Below, piece after piece: positions 25,246-38,338 of a stretch of 64,000 bases of DNA. The stretch's first letter is position 1, and each line of letters starts with the position of its first letter. The stretch comes from Brachypodius melanocephalos (Eukaryota > Chordata > Aves > Passeriformes > Pycnonotidae): contig VZSR01002145.1 in assembly GCA_013398615.1 (NCBI GenBank), forward strand, positions 5,616,834-5,680,833, written 5' to 3'. The notes under the pieces are model-generated. The model searched no databases, was not told where the DNA came from, and saw nothing but the letters and a program-made list of their open reading frames with translations. A program made the translations under genes and the position numbers.

Positions 25246-28200
25246 AATAAGCTTAATTAGTGAGTGAATGTGATCTGTGTGTTTGTTTGCTGCTGTGGGC
25301 ATGTGTTTAACAAGTCTCAAGCTGGGTTAACCCTAACCTGGTATTAGCCAAATTGCTGGGAAGTGTCCTGGGCTGCAGGGCTTGCCAAGAGGATTGGCAT
25401 TTGGATCTCAGGCTAAAATTAAACCACATTTGTGCTGTGCCAAAATCAGCCTCAAACCGCAGATCCCACAGCCCTGATTTCTGTGTGTGGGAAGGAGGTG
25501 AGACACATCCCAGTGTGCCCCTTTAAGGAGGGCTGAGCTCTTCACCCTTGGCCAGGGATCAAAAACACCTGGGGGCCAGCAATGCCTGACTTGTTCTGCT
25601 TTGAAATTTCCCTTTCTGTTACTCCTTAAGGTTTTTTTAAAATGTATTTCTTGCCCTGCTTTGTTGGGCAGACCGAGGCTGCACTCTCTGTGATGGTGAC
25701 ATTGCCTCAAAGGCAGCTGGAGGTCTGCAAGGGGCTGCTGGCAGCATCTTACCCAGTTTGTCACACGCCCTCAGTGTCATCTGCTGGTCCCCTCTTCTGC
25801 CCCCTCATCTTGGGAGGGGGTGTCTCATCAGAGGGATGTCCTTGCAGTGAAAGTCCCAATGGGACTAACCCAGAAAGACCAGCAGCAGCGTTAACTTCCA
25901 TGGAAAATGCCATTCTGCGTTTTCCATTTCTTAAACTGTGGGGTTTTATTTTTCTTCCAGCCGTTTAAATAGCAACTGAATGGTGTAAAACTGCACAAAC
26001 ACCAAATTAATAGTGTTCATTTGAATTGTCCTCAGCACTGGCAGATATTTATGCCCATGACCAATGAGGCTCCAGCTGCTTGTGAGGTTAATTTCTTTAG
26101 TGAATAAATCTTATTTTATCTCCATAGTGAGTTCTGTAATTGGTATTAAATGTAACATGCATGCACAGATGCTGAGCATGTGTTAACAATTAAAAAGAGG
26201 GAGAAAAAAGACCTTTGGTACAAGAGCATTGCTTGTAAGCAGAGCAGACTTGCTGTAGGACTTTTGGAGAGCTGTTTTCTAGGGAACAGGTTGTGCCCCT
26301 GTTTGCCACCATGGGCAGATCTTGTTCTTCTCTGCTCAATTTTCTTTTTCTATAAAATGGTGACTAAGCCCACTTTACAAAACTGTTTGGGATCTCCAGC
26401 TCCATGGTGTAAAGTAGCCATAGCAGTCACTAATGGGAGACAAACAAAACGTGGGAGAGCAGATTGCTGGGTGCAGAGCTGTGCATCCCAAGAGCTGGAG
26501 TTTGATGCTTTTTTCCCTCAATTGGCTGAATTCCATGCAGGTTAGAGTCACTCTCCCAACCTCCGTGCAATGGTGCAGCGCTTTGCAGGATGTCTGTCTG
26601 TGCTGACATGACATTTTTGCCTTTCAGCCTTTTTGTGTGTCCTTTTGTTCTGCAAATCCACGGAGCATGAGAGCTCTGTGGGCCCTGGGAGCCCCTGCAT
26701 TGCATGGGAGCAGGGCACTATGGCCAGGAAGGCTGGCTTGAAACCTGGGGGCAGAGCAGTAAATCTGCAGGAATGGACAGGCTTGGATTGTCTGTTATGT
26801 AAGGGGTTTATTTAATGCTCTAACCACTCATCTACAAGAACATTATTGATTCGAGACTGGCAGCTGGTCAGGTTGATTTATGTCCTAAACTGAAAAGCTG
26901 TTTGATAAACACTGAATATCCACAATTTTCTGTAATGCCTGGACTGGTTTGGGCTGTTCCAGGTGGGGCTGTGCCCCTGTGTGTAATCAGGCTGGATTTT
27001 GAGGGGGTCTGACCTCAAGACCCCAAGGGTCTGTTCCACGTGATTCAAGGCTGTGTCCCATCGCTGCAGTGGGATGGAGGGTGGGAGCTGAGCACCAGCT
27101 CACCCTGAGCTCCAGGCACCACAGGCTCAGCAGCCTGGGAGGAAACCCCTATTCCAGCAGTCTGAAGTGCCTGCCTCATCCACGAGGCTGCTGGTGTCCC
27201 TCCCTCCCTGTCTGACTGCTTTCAAGTGGACAATTCAAAGTCTGGCCTCAATGGACACCACTCTGGAGTGTTGGGGTTTGATTAGGGACTCACCAATGCT
27301 TTATAAAAAAGCCCCAAAGTGACCTTCAGTCTGCCCTGGGGTGCCACATGTCTCCTGGCTCTGCAAGTGATTTGCTGTGTTATAATCTTAGGAAAATTAC
27401 TTCATTTAGCTTTTTGTGAAACTACAGTGTGAGAGTGGCTGTGCCAGGTCAGCCCCAACACCCATTTATGCAGTGGATGTGATGCATTCCCAGAGTGCTC
27501 CTTTAGCCTTTGACAAGGAGCTGAGTGATTCCTTTCATCTGGGCCGTGGAGGTTTCATGAGCTACAAAGGAATCTGTTCAGATTTCTGACAAAGGACACA
27601 AATCCATTGCTGGGGCAGGGCTGGTGTGGAAAAGGAGCTATTTTGGTGGATCACTCATTCATATCTGATTCAAAGCTGTTGTAACAGCCATGGGACTGCT
27701 AGACCTTTGTGAGCTGCTTGTTTTTTTTACACTTTGGAGGATGAAAATGGTAAGGATTCAGTTTTGCTTGCTGATGGAAATCGCTCAGCAGAGAAAAGCA
27801 TTAGCAGCAGTGCAACTGGTGACCGTGGTATTGGCAGTGTGACCTGTCCTCCAGCAGCTTTGACACTGCTGTGCCTGGTTTGGAGAGCAGCCCTTGTGCT
27901 CTGCAATGCTGGCTTGGTGTGCAAACAGACACAAACCAGGCAGCAAACAAGGCACTGAAATGGCTCTGTGTGAGCCACAGTGGTGTCTGCAGTGAGATGC
28001 CTGCAGCCCATGCATGGTCTGTCCTGCAGCTCAGGGCTCTCTCACAGGGTTAGCCTGCATCAAGAGGGCTGCCAGCAGCCCTGCTCTCAGCATCTCACCC
28101 CATTCCTGTGGGGTAAATGCCTCGTGTTCCTTGCTGCTGTGTTACTGAGTGCAGCACCCAGAGCTGTGGTGCTTGTCTCCTGCTTTGTGGTGTGAGGCAG

Positions 28201-31200
28201 CCAGAAGGCAATTGTCCCCTGTTAACCCATGAACTGTGGTCCACAAAATGCACAGCTGCCCTGGAAGCCCTGATTATGCTGTGGGCACAAGGCAAGGCAG
28301 TTGCTGAGCAGTGGTGGTTGAAGCTTCTTTCCCTAGCTCCACCCTCCCTGTTATTTTTTGGTACTCCAAAAGCCTCACGTCATTTTGCAGAAGTGATTGT
28401 AGCCCCTCAGGATCACATGAACACTTCAGCAGAGTCACTTCATTACAAGCTGCTGTTAAGATGCAAATAAACCCTCCTAATGCAGTAACTCCAGCACTGC
28501 TCCACTCCATAAGTCAGCATAACTGCTTCCACAGGGCTGGAATTGCAGGGCAAAGGCTCTCCAACTGCAGAGCAGCTGCAGCACTGTCCAAGCCAACTTG
28601 TGCAAAGTAAAAGTGCTGATGCAGTTTGGGAAAAGGTGCTGGCACTGGTTTTATTGATACAGGGTTGAGCCCAGCCTCTTCTTAAACTCACGTGGCTGTT
28701 TGGGCGCTGCTATGGCGGGATAGGTTTGGAGGGAATCAAGAGAATTCCTGTTTGAAGAATTTTTATGCCTTTGGGGGCTGAGACTCCCTGTCCATCCTCT
28801 GCTTACCTCCTGAAGCTGACTGCTCTTGAAGCAGAGGCTTTGTGCTCTTCAGCAAGAGGCAAAGCTGCCAACTTTAGGATCAGGATCAGGGGTTTGCAGT
28901 GCCATGAACTCAGTTGGACCATCAAGAGCCAGCCCTTGTCCACCTCACCTTCACAGTGGGTGTTTCAGCCCAAGTGGGGCTGACAGCTGTGTTAACACAG
29001 TCCTCCCCTCTGTGAGGCCTGACTCTCCTGTAAGGCAGATCCAGGTTGCTCTTCTGGCAGGAGTGTCTGTCTGTCCATGAGACAAATGGGAATGGTTTAC
29101 CAGAGCTGTTAATCCTGGGGAATTGCTTCAGCAGCACTTCACGCCTGACTAATATCTGTTTCTTCCCTTCTGCACTCTGCCTGTCACTCCAGATGGGAGA
29201 GGACACTCCGTGGGTAATTGGTTCCTGTTCCCTCTGTCTTCCTCCTTCCCTCTTACTCACACACTTCACTGCTACCATCTCTTCCATCACTCTGAGTTTG
29301 GAATAAAGTTATGATTTGGGCATCTCACAGGAGGAAAAACAGACCTGCAGTTCCTGAATGGGGAAAGCGTCGGTGCCATGGGAGGGTGACAGGCAGGAAA
29401 ACCAGAAAAAGAGACTTCATGCTGCTGCCATGGGAAGTGCAGCCTGGATCTGATGTGGAACTGATGAGTTCTCTATTAACTTCCCCCCTGTAACTTCTGA
29501 TGCAGTAGAAATGCTGTCTCTTCTCTTTTCAGTCTGGGCAGAGCCAGCTCTGCCTGTAGGGACCTGGAGGAGCTGCAGCTCCTTGGCGCTGGCTCTGCGG
29601 CTCTGGAGCACAGCTGCAGTGCTTGGGTCTGAGCACAGGAACCAGGAGAGGCTCAGGCTGTGCTCTGCAGAGCCCTCCAGCCACCAAAGAGGGGCTGTAG
29701 CAGCTCAGAGCTTCCTGGCATGGAAAAGAGATGTTGGGTCCAATCTGAAGACACACAGGGGCTCCTGGTAAATTCTCTGAGCCAGTCAGGGGTTTCTTCT
29801 CCTTTTTATGAGAGCTGGAGTCTTAACTAAAGCAATAAATCCACATTCTACTTTCCTCCCCTCCAAGGCCTGATATTTAGGGAAAATGGAAGACTTGTGG
29901 ATAGCTTGAGGAACCCCAATATGTCATTCCCTGTCCCTTGCAGCCAACATCAGTGTACGAGCTGCTTCGAGGTTGGGTTCCTACCCTGCAGCTCCTTCTG
30001 ATGAGTGTAGTAGGAAATGGTAGAATAATTAACATCTGCCTTGATTATGCAGAATTATTCAGTCATTTCCATAATACCCTTTGTAAAATGCTTGCTGCTT
30101 GATAAAGCAGCCTTTCTGCTGCTGCAGACAACAGGACCAGAAATCCTCCGTGCATACAATAATATCTGGAAATGAACTGGATTCTTTCTTTTCCCCCGGA
30201 CCTCACTGCCTGTCAATATAAACCTTGAAGTTCATCTGCATGCAAGACTATGAATAGAGATGAGGTGTAATAGTTGCATTTATTACTCCTCAGTGAGCCA
30301 GTAACAAGATGTAAATGATCTGATATATTAATCTAAACCGTGGCTTGGCTTAGAGAGCAGTCAATAGAACAAAACTCTGCTCTGTCAGGCTGTTTCTGTG
30401 GGGGAGCCTTGACAGTGTAATAAGCCTTATTTTATAAGCTCAATATTAATTGGATTTGCATCCTCTGGCTGGCTTCCTTTGGTCTCTGACTGATCCTTCT
30501 TTTTGACTTTGGTATCACTCACTTTTATTTGTTATTTCTTCACTCAGCTAAGCAAAACTGGACAGCCAGAGCCTGGGTTGCTGTATGGAGAGGTGGCTGT
30601 TGAAAAAGATGAGGAATCTCTCAGTTTCTGCCATGGCCTCAAGTAGGGATAAATTGAGTCCCACACAGGAAAAAAGCTCTTAAGGCCTTTTAACAAAAAG
30701 CAAATTTTGTGTGATTTGTTCTTTTCTAACACCCTCTTAGGGTGGTAATGTTGCTCCTGTGAGGATTAGGGGAAGGAGAGGTGCCTGGGAATGGAAGAGA
30801 GATCTAGGGAAGCACAGGGATTTGTCACATTTTACAGGTTTTATGGAGGCTGGTTATCATCTGGTAAGTCACTGCCTTACACCTTTGCTGCTCTTCTCAG
30901 GGCAATTTATCCTTTTTATCTGTGCTCTGATGGAGAGAGGTATGAAGCTTTATGGTATCTCTTGACCAGCATAAAACACATTTGCTGTGAGATCTCTCAG
31001 GGAACAGGCTGGAAGGGATCAGAGAAAAGTTAATTTCCAAGTTTTTTTTTTGTGCAGAGGGAAAAGGTCAGAGCCTTTTTGGCTCTAAGCATAGGCACTG
31101 CTGGAAGCTTTTGCTTCAGCTATATGGTACATTTGTTCATAATTCTGATACACCAGCACTTATTGAATAACATATCTGGAGCCTTTGTTGACCCAGTTTG

Positions 31201-32421
31201 TCACATGCTCTTTTAAAAGCAAACTAACTCCCCAAACCCTAATCAAATGGAAGAGCAAAACCATCTACCAGGTGAGCTGTGATATTCTGGTCTGTCAGTC
31301 CAGCCTTTTCCTAACGGGACTGGCTCCTGCCTCACCCCTGCATCATCCTCTGTGAATATTGTCAGGTCGTGTTCCTTGTCTGAATGTGACCCAAAAAAAC
31401 CCCTGCTCTAGGTAAAAAAATTACCCTGGCCTTCAGAAGAAAAGCCTGGGACACAGATAAGCCTGGAGATGTCTCTGCAGTGAATAACCACTGCAGATCT
31501 GTGTTTGTTTCCTCCTGGTTATCAGTCATCTGTTAAGTGTATTTTAAATATTCACAGGAGTGATGCTGTACTTGCAAACAGCGCTTGTAGCCAAGCCTTA
31601 GAGCCTGTCCTGGTCTCTGAATTCTGAGCGTGTAGACTGATGTGGAGGTTTGAAAAATGGGCTTTGTCAATGGGAACGTGGTCTGGGTGCTTTGTAAAGG
31701 GAACTTGTGCAGGGAGAGCTTCTAGGTGGGCTGCAGAAGGGCCCCAGAGAGGATTTGGTGTTTGTAGGGGGCTGTTTTAGTCACTTCAGATGTCATTGTG
31801 TAGCTTGGCAGAAATCAGTACTGAAATAGCCTGGTGCACTGTGAGCTCTCTGCTTCATTAGATGATGAAGCTGTTTTTTCCCTGTCTGAGGGAGAGGAGC
31901 ATCTTCAAAGCCCCTCTCTCTGAGCTGTTGTCAGAGCCAGCACAGATCTCATTCTCTTGCTTCCTCGTTGCTGAAAGGAGCCGCGTGTCGGAGGAACGCA
32001 GCCAAGATGCATTGTACTGCCCGTGGCACGTAGCTGCTCCCTAGAAAACTGGAGCTTTCAGGAAGTGAGCCTTCCTGTCAGCTTTATTTTTATGCCATTT
32101 CACAGTCACCCCACTGGGTTTTGTGGAGCTGCTTGGGGCCTCCTGGCAGCAGCAGGGCTGAGAGGACAGCACCGATGCATGAAACGTGAAGAAGGGAGGT
32201 GTTGGTGCAGACAACAGGCACAAGAAGGGATGGATTTTTGTTCTTATTAACCTGCAAAACACTCCTGTCCACGGTGAAGGTGTGGGGTAGTTCTCCAAGT
32301 AGCTGTGCTCACACAGCAGCAAGCAGCCCCTCTGTTCCCTGTGCTTTCCCAGCACTGCATTTCCGTCTGTCCTGCTGGCGGGAGCGATCCGAGCCGTCTG
32401 ACACTTGGCTGAAATGATCTC

Positions 32422-32456
32422 GGTCTTCCTCTCCTCTCTCTCCTTCTCTCTTTCAG
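32422..32456 (+). promoter_or_regulatory. AP2B1: Long polypyrimidine tract and acceptor of the hinge microexon
   Basis: More than 30 bases of almost pure C/T with several TCTCT and CTTCT units run into TTTCAG. Such tracts are the known binding context of the splicing repressor PTBP1. Regulation of this exon by PTBP1 is inference. Confidence 0.55.
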
Positions 32457-32498
32457 CTTGGCAGTGACCTTGGCGGGGGCATTGGAGGAAGCCCGGCA
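32457..32498 (+). CDS. AP2B1: AP2B1 alternative microexon, 14-residue hinge insert
   Basis: This 42-nt, phase-0 exon encodes LGSDLGGGIGGSPA between residues 663 and 664. It matches the extra segment of the known 951-residue beta-2 adaptin isoform. The donor is a perfect GTAAGT. The acceptor follows an unusually long C/T-rich run (about 32422-32454) rich in TCTCT and CTTCT. The insert lengthens the flexible hinge between the clathrin box and the appendage. Either choice keeps the frame, so inclusion versus skipping is expected; the tissue pattern cannot be read from DNA. Confidence 0.93.
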
Positions 32499-34215
32499 GT
32501 AAGTGCCATTCCATTTTTTTCCCCAATTTCCAAAGCTGCTCATAGCTCAAGGTTTTGCAGTGTAACCTCACCCGTTACGTGCTGGAAGGTGCTTCCTAAA
32601 GCCCCGAAGGTGTTTGAAAATGGAGAAATGGAACTGAAACACACAGGTCCCCACCCATGTTGATTTGAGTCCAGCTGCCACCTGGGCTTTCCTAAGAGCA
32701 GCCAGGGCCAGAGCTGTTCACTCTCTCTGCTTAGCTCTTCTTCCTCAGAGCTTTTAGTTGCAGCACCAGCATTAACCCTGGCAGCACCTCATCCTTGTGC
32801 AACTGCTTTAGCAGCTGAAAGGCCAAGGATGCTTACCCCTACTCACAAAGCCTGGTCTGTAACCCTAACCCAGTGCCACCACAGACTTGCCTGAACTCAG
32901 TGCTTTCTCCTCCCAAATCCCACATAAGGTTTTTGCCTGAACATCAGGGTCAGGTGCTCTGAGCTTTCCTGCTGCGTGATGTCAGTGCTGCCACCGGCCA
33001 CTTCCTCTGTGCCTGTGCTTTGGGAGTGTCCTCCTGCCTACAGCACTCGCCAGGACATGGGACACTTTCAACCTGCTTTCAAAGCACCCTTGGCTTCAAG
33101 CTTCTTCCAGCAAAGCCTGGAAAGGGAATGAAACATGGCTTGGAGATGCAGTGGGCAGGAGGGGACGTGCTTCCAACCCAGAACCAGAAGTGGTGTCCCC
33201 TACAAAGCTACTTCCCAGGACTCTGGATCCAGTAATTCAGTGAGGAAAGCATACTCACTTCTGGAGGGAGGGCTTTTCAGAGACCCTTGTTATGGCTGCA
33301 GTCATTTTCTCTCCTCCTTTCCCTGCGAATCTGGCATTCCTTCCTTCCTTCAGCACGAGGGCAGAGGAGAGCTGGTGGCACAGAACACTTGTCTGTACAC
33401 CCACAGCAGGACATGGGAGATGACTCCCTGTGGTGATCATACCTACAAAACCATGTCTCTGCCTTCCTGGGCCAGCAAAAACCCACCAGGCAGTTCTGTC
33501 CTGGTCACTCTGCCTGTTTCTGGGCTGCTGGCTGGGGAATCCTGTTCTCAAGCACAGCATTCAACCTGCTAGGAAGAGAATTTGGGAGTGTAACTTGAGT
33601 GTGACTGTCCCATCTGAAGCTGGGCACTTAAAGGTTAATATTCCAGCTTTGGTGCCCTCATTTAAGTCCTGGGAGGGAGTGATTGCCCTTCTTGCAGGCA
33701 GGTTGTCCTCTGGCAGACTCTGCTTCATGTAATGAACCTTTTGGGCCCAAGTGCTGAGAATGCAGAGCTCTGGCTTTGGGTGGGAGTACACACCACGGTC
33801 ATGACTCCCTTGCTATCTCTGGATATGCAAAATCTTGCAGATTCCTGAAGGCTGACGTAGTTGGGGGAAGGTTTGAAGCATTTGCTCTTTTCCCTGGGTT
33901 TATGTAGGGTAGATGCACAAAGCATATTGTCTTGTGAGAAGGAGATACGGAGAAGAAAGATTCCTCTACAGTGGCAATAGATAACTGGAGCTGTAAAAAA
34001 TGATGTGGAAGTTTGGTTGAGGTGACAGCCGAGTGTAGGGATTAGCTGCCAAGAGCTTTGGAATTCAAATGCATAATTTAGCACTATTGATAAATCAGTG
34101 GGGAAGCTGCAAATGGCTTTTAAATATTTAGGATATTGCCCGAGTTCATGGTTTATTTAACAAGCAGTGCTCACACGTGATGTTAATGAGTGCCTGTTCT
34201 TTCTGACTCCTCCAG
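32499..34215 (+). other. AP2B1: AP2B1 intron downstream of the microexon
   Basis: A 1.7-kb intron with a consensus GTAAGT donor. No repeat or gene was recognised. Confidence 0.9.
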
Positions 34216-34362
34216 GTGGGACAGACCTACATTCCCACCTGTGTGCCAGCCACTTTTGCCCCTTCTCCCACCCCAGCAGTGGTCAGCAGTGGACTCAATG
34301 ATCTCTTCGAGCTCTCGTCTGGCATAGGAATGGCTCCTGGAGGATATGTGGCTCCCAAGTCT
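34216..34362 (+). CDS. AP2B1: AP2B1 coding exon, residues 664-712 (hinge, end)
   Basis: The 147-nt exon is phase 0 at both ends. It reads VGQTYIPTCVPATFAPSPT, then VVSSGLNDLFELSSGIG and APGGYVAPKS, finishing the Pro/Ser-rich hinge. VGQTYIPTC differs from the mammalian VGQSFIPSS-type sequence as I recall it, which fits a fast-changing linker. The frame requires the donor at 34363 (GTACGT). A second, stronger-looking donor GTAAGG lies 4 bases further on. Confidence 0.95.
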
Positions 34363-35594
34363 GTACGTAAGGAAAAACAACCATCCCCAGTTTGTTGCCT
34401 TCCCTTGAGCTACAGATCTGACATTGCTCACTTGTCCCATTTATTGTGAGTTTCTGGTGCTAAAACTTAACTCAGTCCCATTAGGGGTGCCCTGGGCTTT
34501 TCCCAAGTAGAGTAACCATGTGTTGGAGACCATGTTTGTTACTAGTTACAGATTTCTGGCATTTTAGCAGTTCCTTCATTTTACCCATGACAGTATTTCT
34601 CTAAAGAATGGCTTAGATAAGATTTGAGACTTTCAGTTGTGTCAGAGCAGCTTTTCTGCAGACCTACTGCTTAACAAGCTTCCCCAGGAAACTCAGGGCA
34701 AGACAGAATTTGCAACAACTTTCCTTACAGGTTTGTTTATTTGGAGGAATCCAACGTGACAGTCTAGATGAAATCATGTGCTTGGGATGATGGTGCCACA
34801 GTGGAATGCAGAGAAATGTTCTGTCAGAGGGTTTGGCTGAAGCATGGAGTTGGGAGGGATCATGAGATACACAACATGGTTCTGGAAATTGGCTGTGGAG
34901 CAGCCACAGGGAGCTCAGGCTCCTGAAAGGGAATAAACAAAAATTAGCACTCAATTAGCACTCCATGCATGGATAATTTTAAACCATCCTCTGAAATCGA
35001 GGATCTCAAGGTACTGCAGACCATACTCAAAGTTTTTGGTCCTTGCAATTACTGCACCTTAAATAAAAAAACCCCCACATTAATTTTGAGCTACGTACTG
35101 CCTCATTTTGCACCGCTCAGATCTGTCTCTGGGTTTTTCCCACATGGAGGTGATTTGGGAATCCAGAACCCAACAGATAATAGTATCACTCTGTGATTTT
35201 ATTTGGTTCAAACTTCAGTATTGTCCTGCCTCTAATAGCCCAACCAGCCTTCGGAGAAGTCCAGCAGCAGACTGGGTGAGTCTCACGTTGGTGTGATGGA
35301 CACAAGCTGCCCCTGCTCTTGTGCACACTAATGCTGTAGTAATTTGATTTCTTCCCTGAGTGCTGTGAACAAATATGGATTAGGAGCAGCAAGCTTATTC
35401 CTCAGTGGTGAGCTCCATCCTTTCAACACCCCGTGTCCCATCTTGCCTGTAGTGTTTCTTTAGCCTTTGTGGGCTCAGTGTGCCAATGTAGATGGATTTC
35501 TGAGCTCAGGACTTCTGTTTATTGGAAAAGTCTGCTTGTTTGTTATCTTCAGGCCAGGCTGCTCACACGCTGAATGACATCTCTTGTGTTCAAG
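34363..35594 (+). other. AP2B1: AP2B1 intron
   Basis: A 1.2-kb intron with the tandem donor GTACGTAAGG at its start. Nothing else was recognised. Confidence 0.9.
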
Positions 35595-35740
35595 GTTTGG
35601 CTGCCTGCAGTGAAGGCTAAAGGATTGGAGATCTCAGGCACGTTCAGCCACAGGCAGGGACACATCTACATGGAGATGAACTTTACCAATAAGGCTTTGC
35701 AGCACATGACTGACTTTGCCATTCAGTTCAATAAGAACAG
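35595..35740 (+). CDS. AP2B1: AP2B1 coding exon, residues 713-760 and part of 761 (appendage sandwich)
   Basis: The exon begins VWLPAVKAKGLEISGTFSH after gttcaag and ends AIQFNKN plus two bases of serine 761. It opens the beta-sandwich subdomain of the appendage, the platform for accessory proteins such as beta-arrestin and ARH. Tyrosine 737 (in QGHIYMEMNF) is the known regulated phosphotyrosine. Its length is 146 nt, with donor GTAAGA. The acceptor is poor in pyrimidines next to the AG. Confidence 0.96.
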
Positions 35741-38208
35741 GTAAGAAATAATTAGCAATGCACTGTGTTCAACAGATTGAACCCTTCTGGGAAAGGAGTT
35801 TGTGCCTACACTGCTAAATTTAAGGAGGGCTTGTGCTTAGGTGTATAATGCAGTCATGAAAATAGCTTGGATGATACAGCCTGACTTCCCCATCACACCA
35901 AAACTGTGTGAAAGGGCTGAAAACAGACTGATAAATCTGAGAGGAAACAGGCAGCAGACAGTGCCATCCTTCTCCCAGATCTGAAACAGCATCTGCCCCA
36001 TTTAACCTCGGTGGAGTTTTTCAGCAGCCTCATGGGTTGTTAGGCAGGTTGGTGGGTTTACAGCCACGAAGTGCCCTGAGCAAAACAAGGGCACAAAGAG
36101 GCAGGATCTGAGCTGCACAAGTATCACCCTGGGATGCCTCTGCCTCCTGACTGAATTGCTTTGCTGCCCCTCAGACTGTCTGGAAGCACAGGACTCCTTG
36201 ATAAAGCTGCTTGTCGCTGAAGGAGCTGCAAGCTGGGAGCCTGTGGCACATGTTCTCCCTGTAACAGGCAGCAGAACAATTCTGGCAGAAGCAGCAGCCA
36301 CTTGAAAGCTTAGAGCTTGGATGATACAATTCAGATTGTTCTTGGAAACCCATCTCAGCCAAAGGACATGACATGGCAGCACAGCCACGGTGTCTTCCCA
36401 CAAATATCCTTTCCAGAGAGCTTATCCTGTGGTTTGCTGTCTGTTATCTTCAGCAAGGACCAGGCTGCTTCTTATCAAGGCTGCAAAGAGCATCTTGTGA
36501 CTGACATGTTCTCTCTATTCCTTAATGTCACTTCACTGGAAAAGGGTTCTCTTGCTGAACATCTACTGAAACCATCTCTTTAATCTCACTGTTAGCCTTG
36601 CAAATTCAGGATTTCTTGGGACAAATAAGATTTACTTAGAAAAGTCATTATGCTAAATAAGTCTTAGTGAATGTTCTCCCTGGACTGCCATATTTTCTGG
36701 AGAGTTTTGCTAAGCTGCTGTATGTGAATGTTTCATGTAGATTAGCCTGGAAGAAAAGTGATTGTGTTTGTGATTTATTTTTCCCCCATACATCAAACTA
36801 TGTTTTAGGCACACCTATGTGGTACTTTGAGGATGTAGAAAGTTTAAATACTGTACAGTAAATCAGCTGTTTGCAGCACAAACTCCATATACAACCTACC
36901 ACTATTTACTCTTTTACAAATACTATTCTCCTGTCAATGCTTTCCACAGTGCCTGGTGCATTAGAAAGAGCTGCAGAGGGCTGCTTCTTTAAGTGTAAAT
37001 ATTAAGTTTTGTGATTGGGAGGTTTCTATTGCTTTTCCCTCCTTTCCTGCTGCTGCTAATGGTATTCACTGCAGTCTTGGGATAAAGCAGTAAAATAAAA
37101 TAAAAGAAAGCTAAAGCTCTGGTGTGCTGTAATATCACAGCCCCTTAGTAACAAACTGCAGGTTTGGTTCCCCTCTGAGTCCTAGGGAAAACACAAGGGT
37201 TTGTGTCCTCAAAGGTGAAATGGCTGCAAGAAGGCAAATCATGTGGCTGAACCCTTGTTAGGAATATTCCTATTTCAGCTCTCTAGAGTTGAAAACTAAG
37301 GAGAACCAAGGAGATGGGGCATTTATTGGTTTCTGAAAGAGTGACAAACCTGATAAATGTGGCTGACTGTGCAGAGACAGCGTCAGGCTTTTAGCGAATA
37401 AAATAAAAATAAACACCTATCCATCCTGGAAATGCACTGAGACCTCTGAGCTAATGTGAATTCTGCTAAAGAGAAATGGATTTATGAGTGGACACCAAAA
37501 CATCTGGGCTTCCATCTGCTTTTGGAAAGCAGCTGGTCCGTAGTACAGGAGTGCTGTGTTAAATGTGAGATGCTTTCCCTCTTTTCCATGCTAAGCAGAG
37601 GTGCCTGTGGAATTAAATGTTCCTTGGAGTGAACAGGCAAGTAAACATTGCTGGGACACATCCCCAGTGAAGGAGCCTCCAAGCAGGCAGCTGTGCCAGG
37701 TGCTGTCATTCAGGACCAGGCAGCTGCATGTGTTGATTCATTTGTTCTGCAGTGCTGTTCCAAGCCACATGTTCCTCCTTGGCTGGCTGGCTGTTCTGTG
37801 CTGGCTCCAGGTCCCTCTGCCACAGCTCCCAGGGGTGCAGCAGCCATGCAGTGTGTGATACAGCCTACCTGCAGTGCTCTGGAGCTCAGGAACAGAGAAA
37901 CAACACCTGGCTCTGAGTCCAGGTCATTCCTTGCTGGGCAGACTGGTGCCATGTGGGAAATGGGAGAGTTCCCAGGAGCTGGTCCCTGGGGCAGGGGCGT
38001 GAATTTATCAGCAAGATCCCCCTGAGTGAGTTTCCCATGCCTTGTCCTACTTTGTCTGCTCATTTGAGCTGTGTTCCCTCCCTGGAGTAGCAGCAGGAGC
38101 AGCTCAGGAGTAGTGGGAAGATGAGGCGGGTGGTGCTTTGATAAAAGGAAACTTTTATTTTGGACAATACAGGGCTGCTCTCATCACCTCTGTTTTTCTC
38201 TTGCCCAG
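35741..38208 (+). other. AP2B1: AP2B1 intron
   Basis: A 2.5-kb intron. The AT-rich block at 36790-37000 may be conserved non-coding DNA. Nothing else was seen. Confidence 0.9.
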
Positions 38209-38338
38209 CTTTGGGGTCATCCCAAGCACCCCCCTGGCCATTCACACACCTCTGATGCCAAACCAAAGCATTGATGTGTCCCTGCCCCTCAACACTCTGG
38301 GACCAGTCATGAAAATGGAGCCTCTGAACAACCTCCAG
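38209..38338 (+). CDS. AP2B1: AP2B1 coding exon, residues 761-804 (appendage sandwich)
   Basis: After tgtttttctcttgcccag, the first base completes serine 761 and the exon reads FGVIPSTPLAIHTPLMPN through MKMEPLNNLQ. Its length is 130 nt, phase 0 at the end, with donor GTAAGG. This segment separates AP2B1 from AP1B1, which has a different FGLAP...-type sequence here as I recall. It is followed by an 8.3-kb intron. Confidence 0.96.

Larger units (their letters stand above)
23181..32456 (+). other. AP2B1: AP2B1 intron upstream of the microexon
   Basis: The largest intron, 9.3 kb. It contains a CR1 copy (24980-25245), an AT-rich block at 30000-30350, and an AT dinucleotide-rich spot near 24207-24225. 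It ends in the long C/T tract of the microexon acceptor. Confidence 0.9.

Noticed and set aside
26325..26380. MIR-like TCTATAAAATGGTGA segment
   Set aside because: Weak partial match with no extended similarity.
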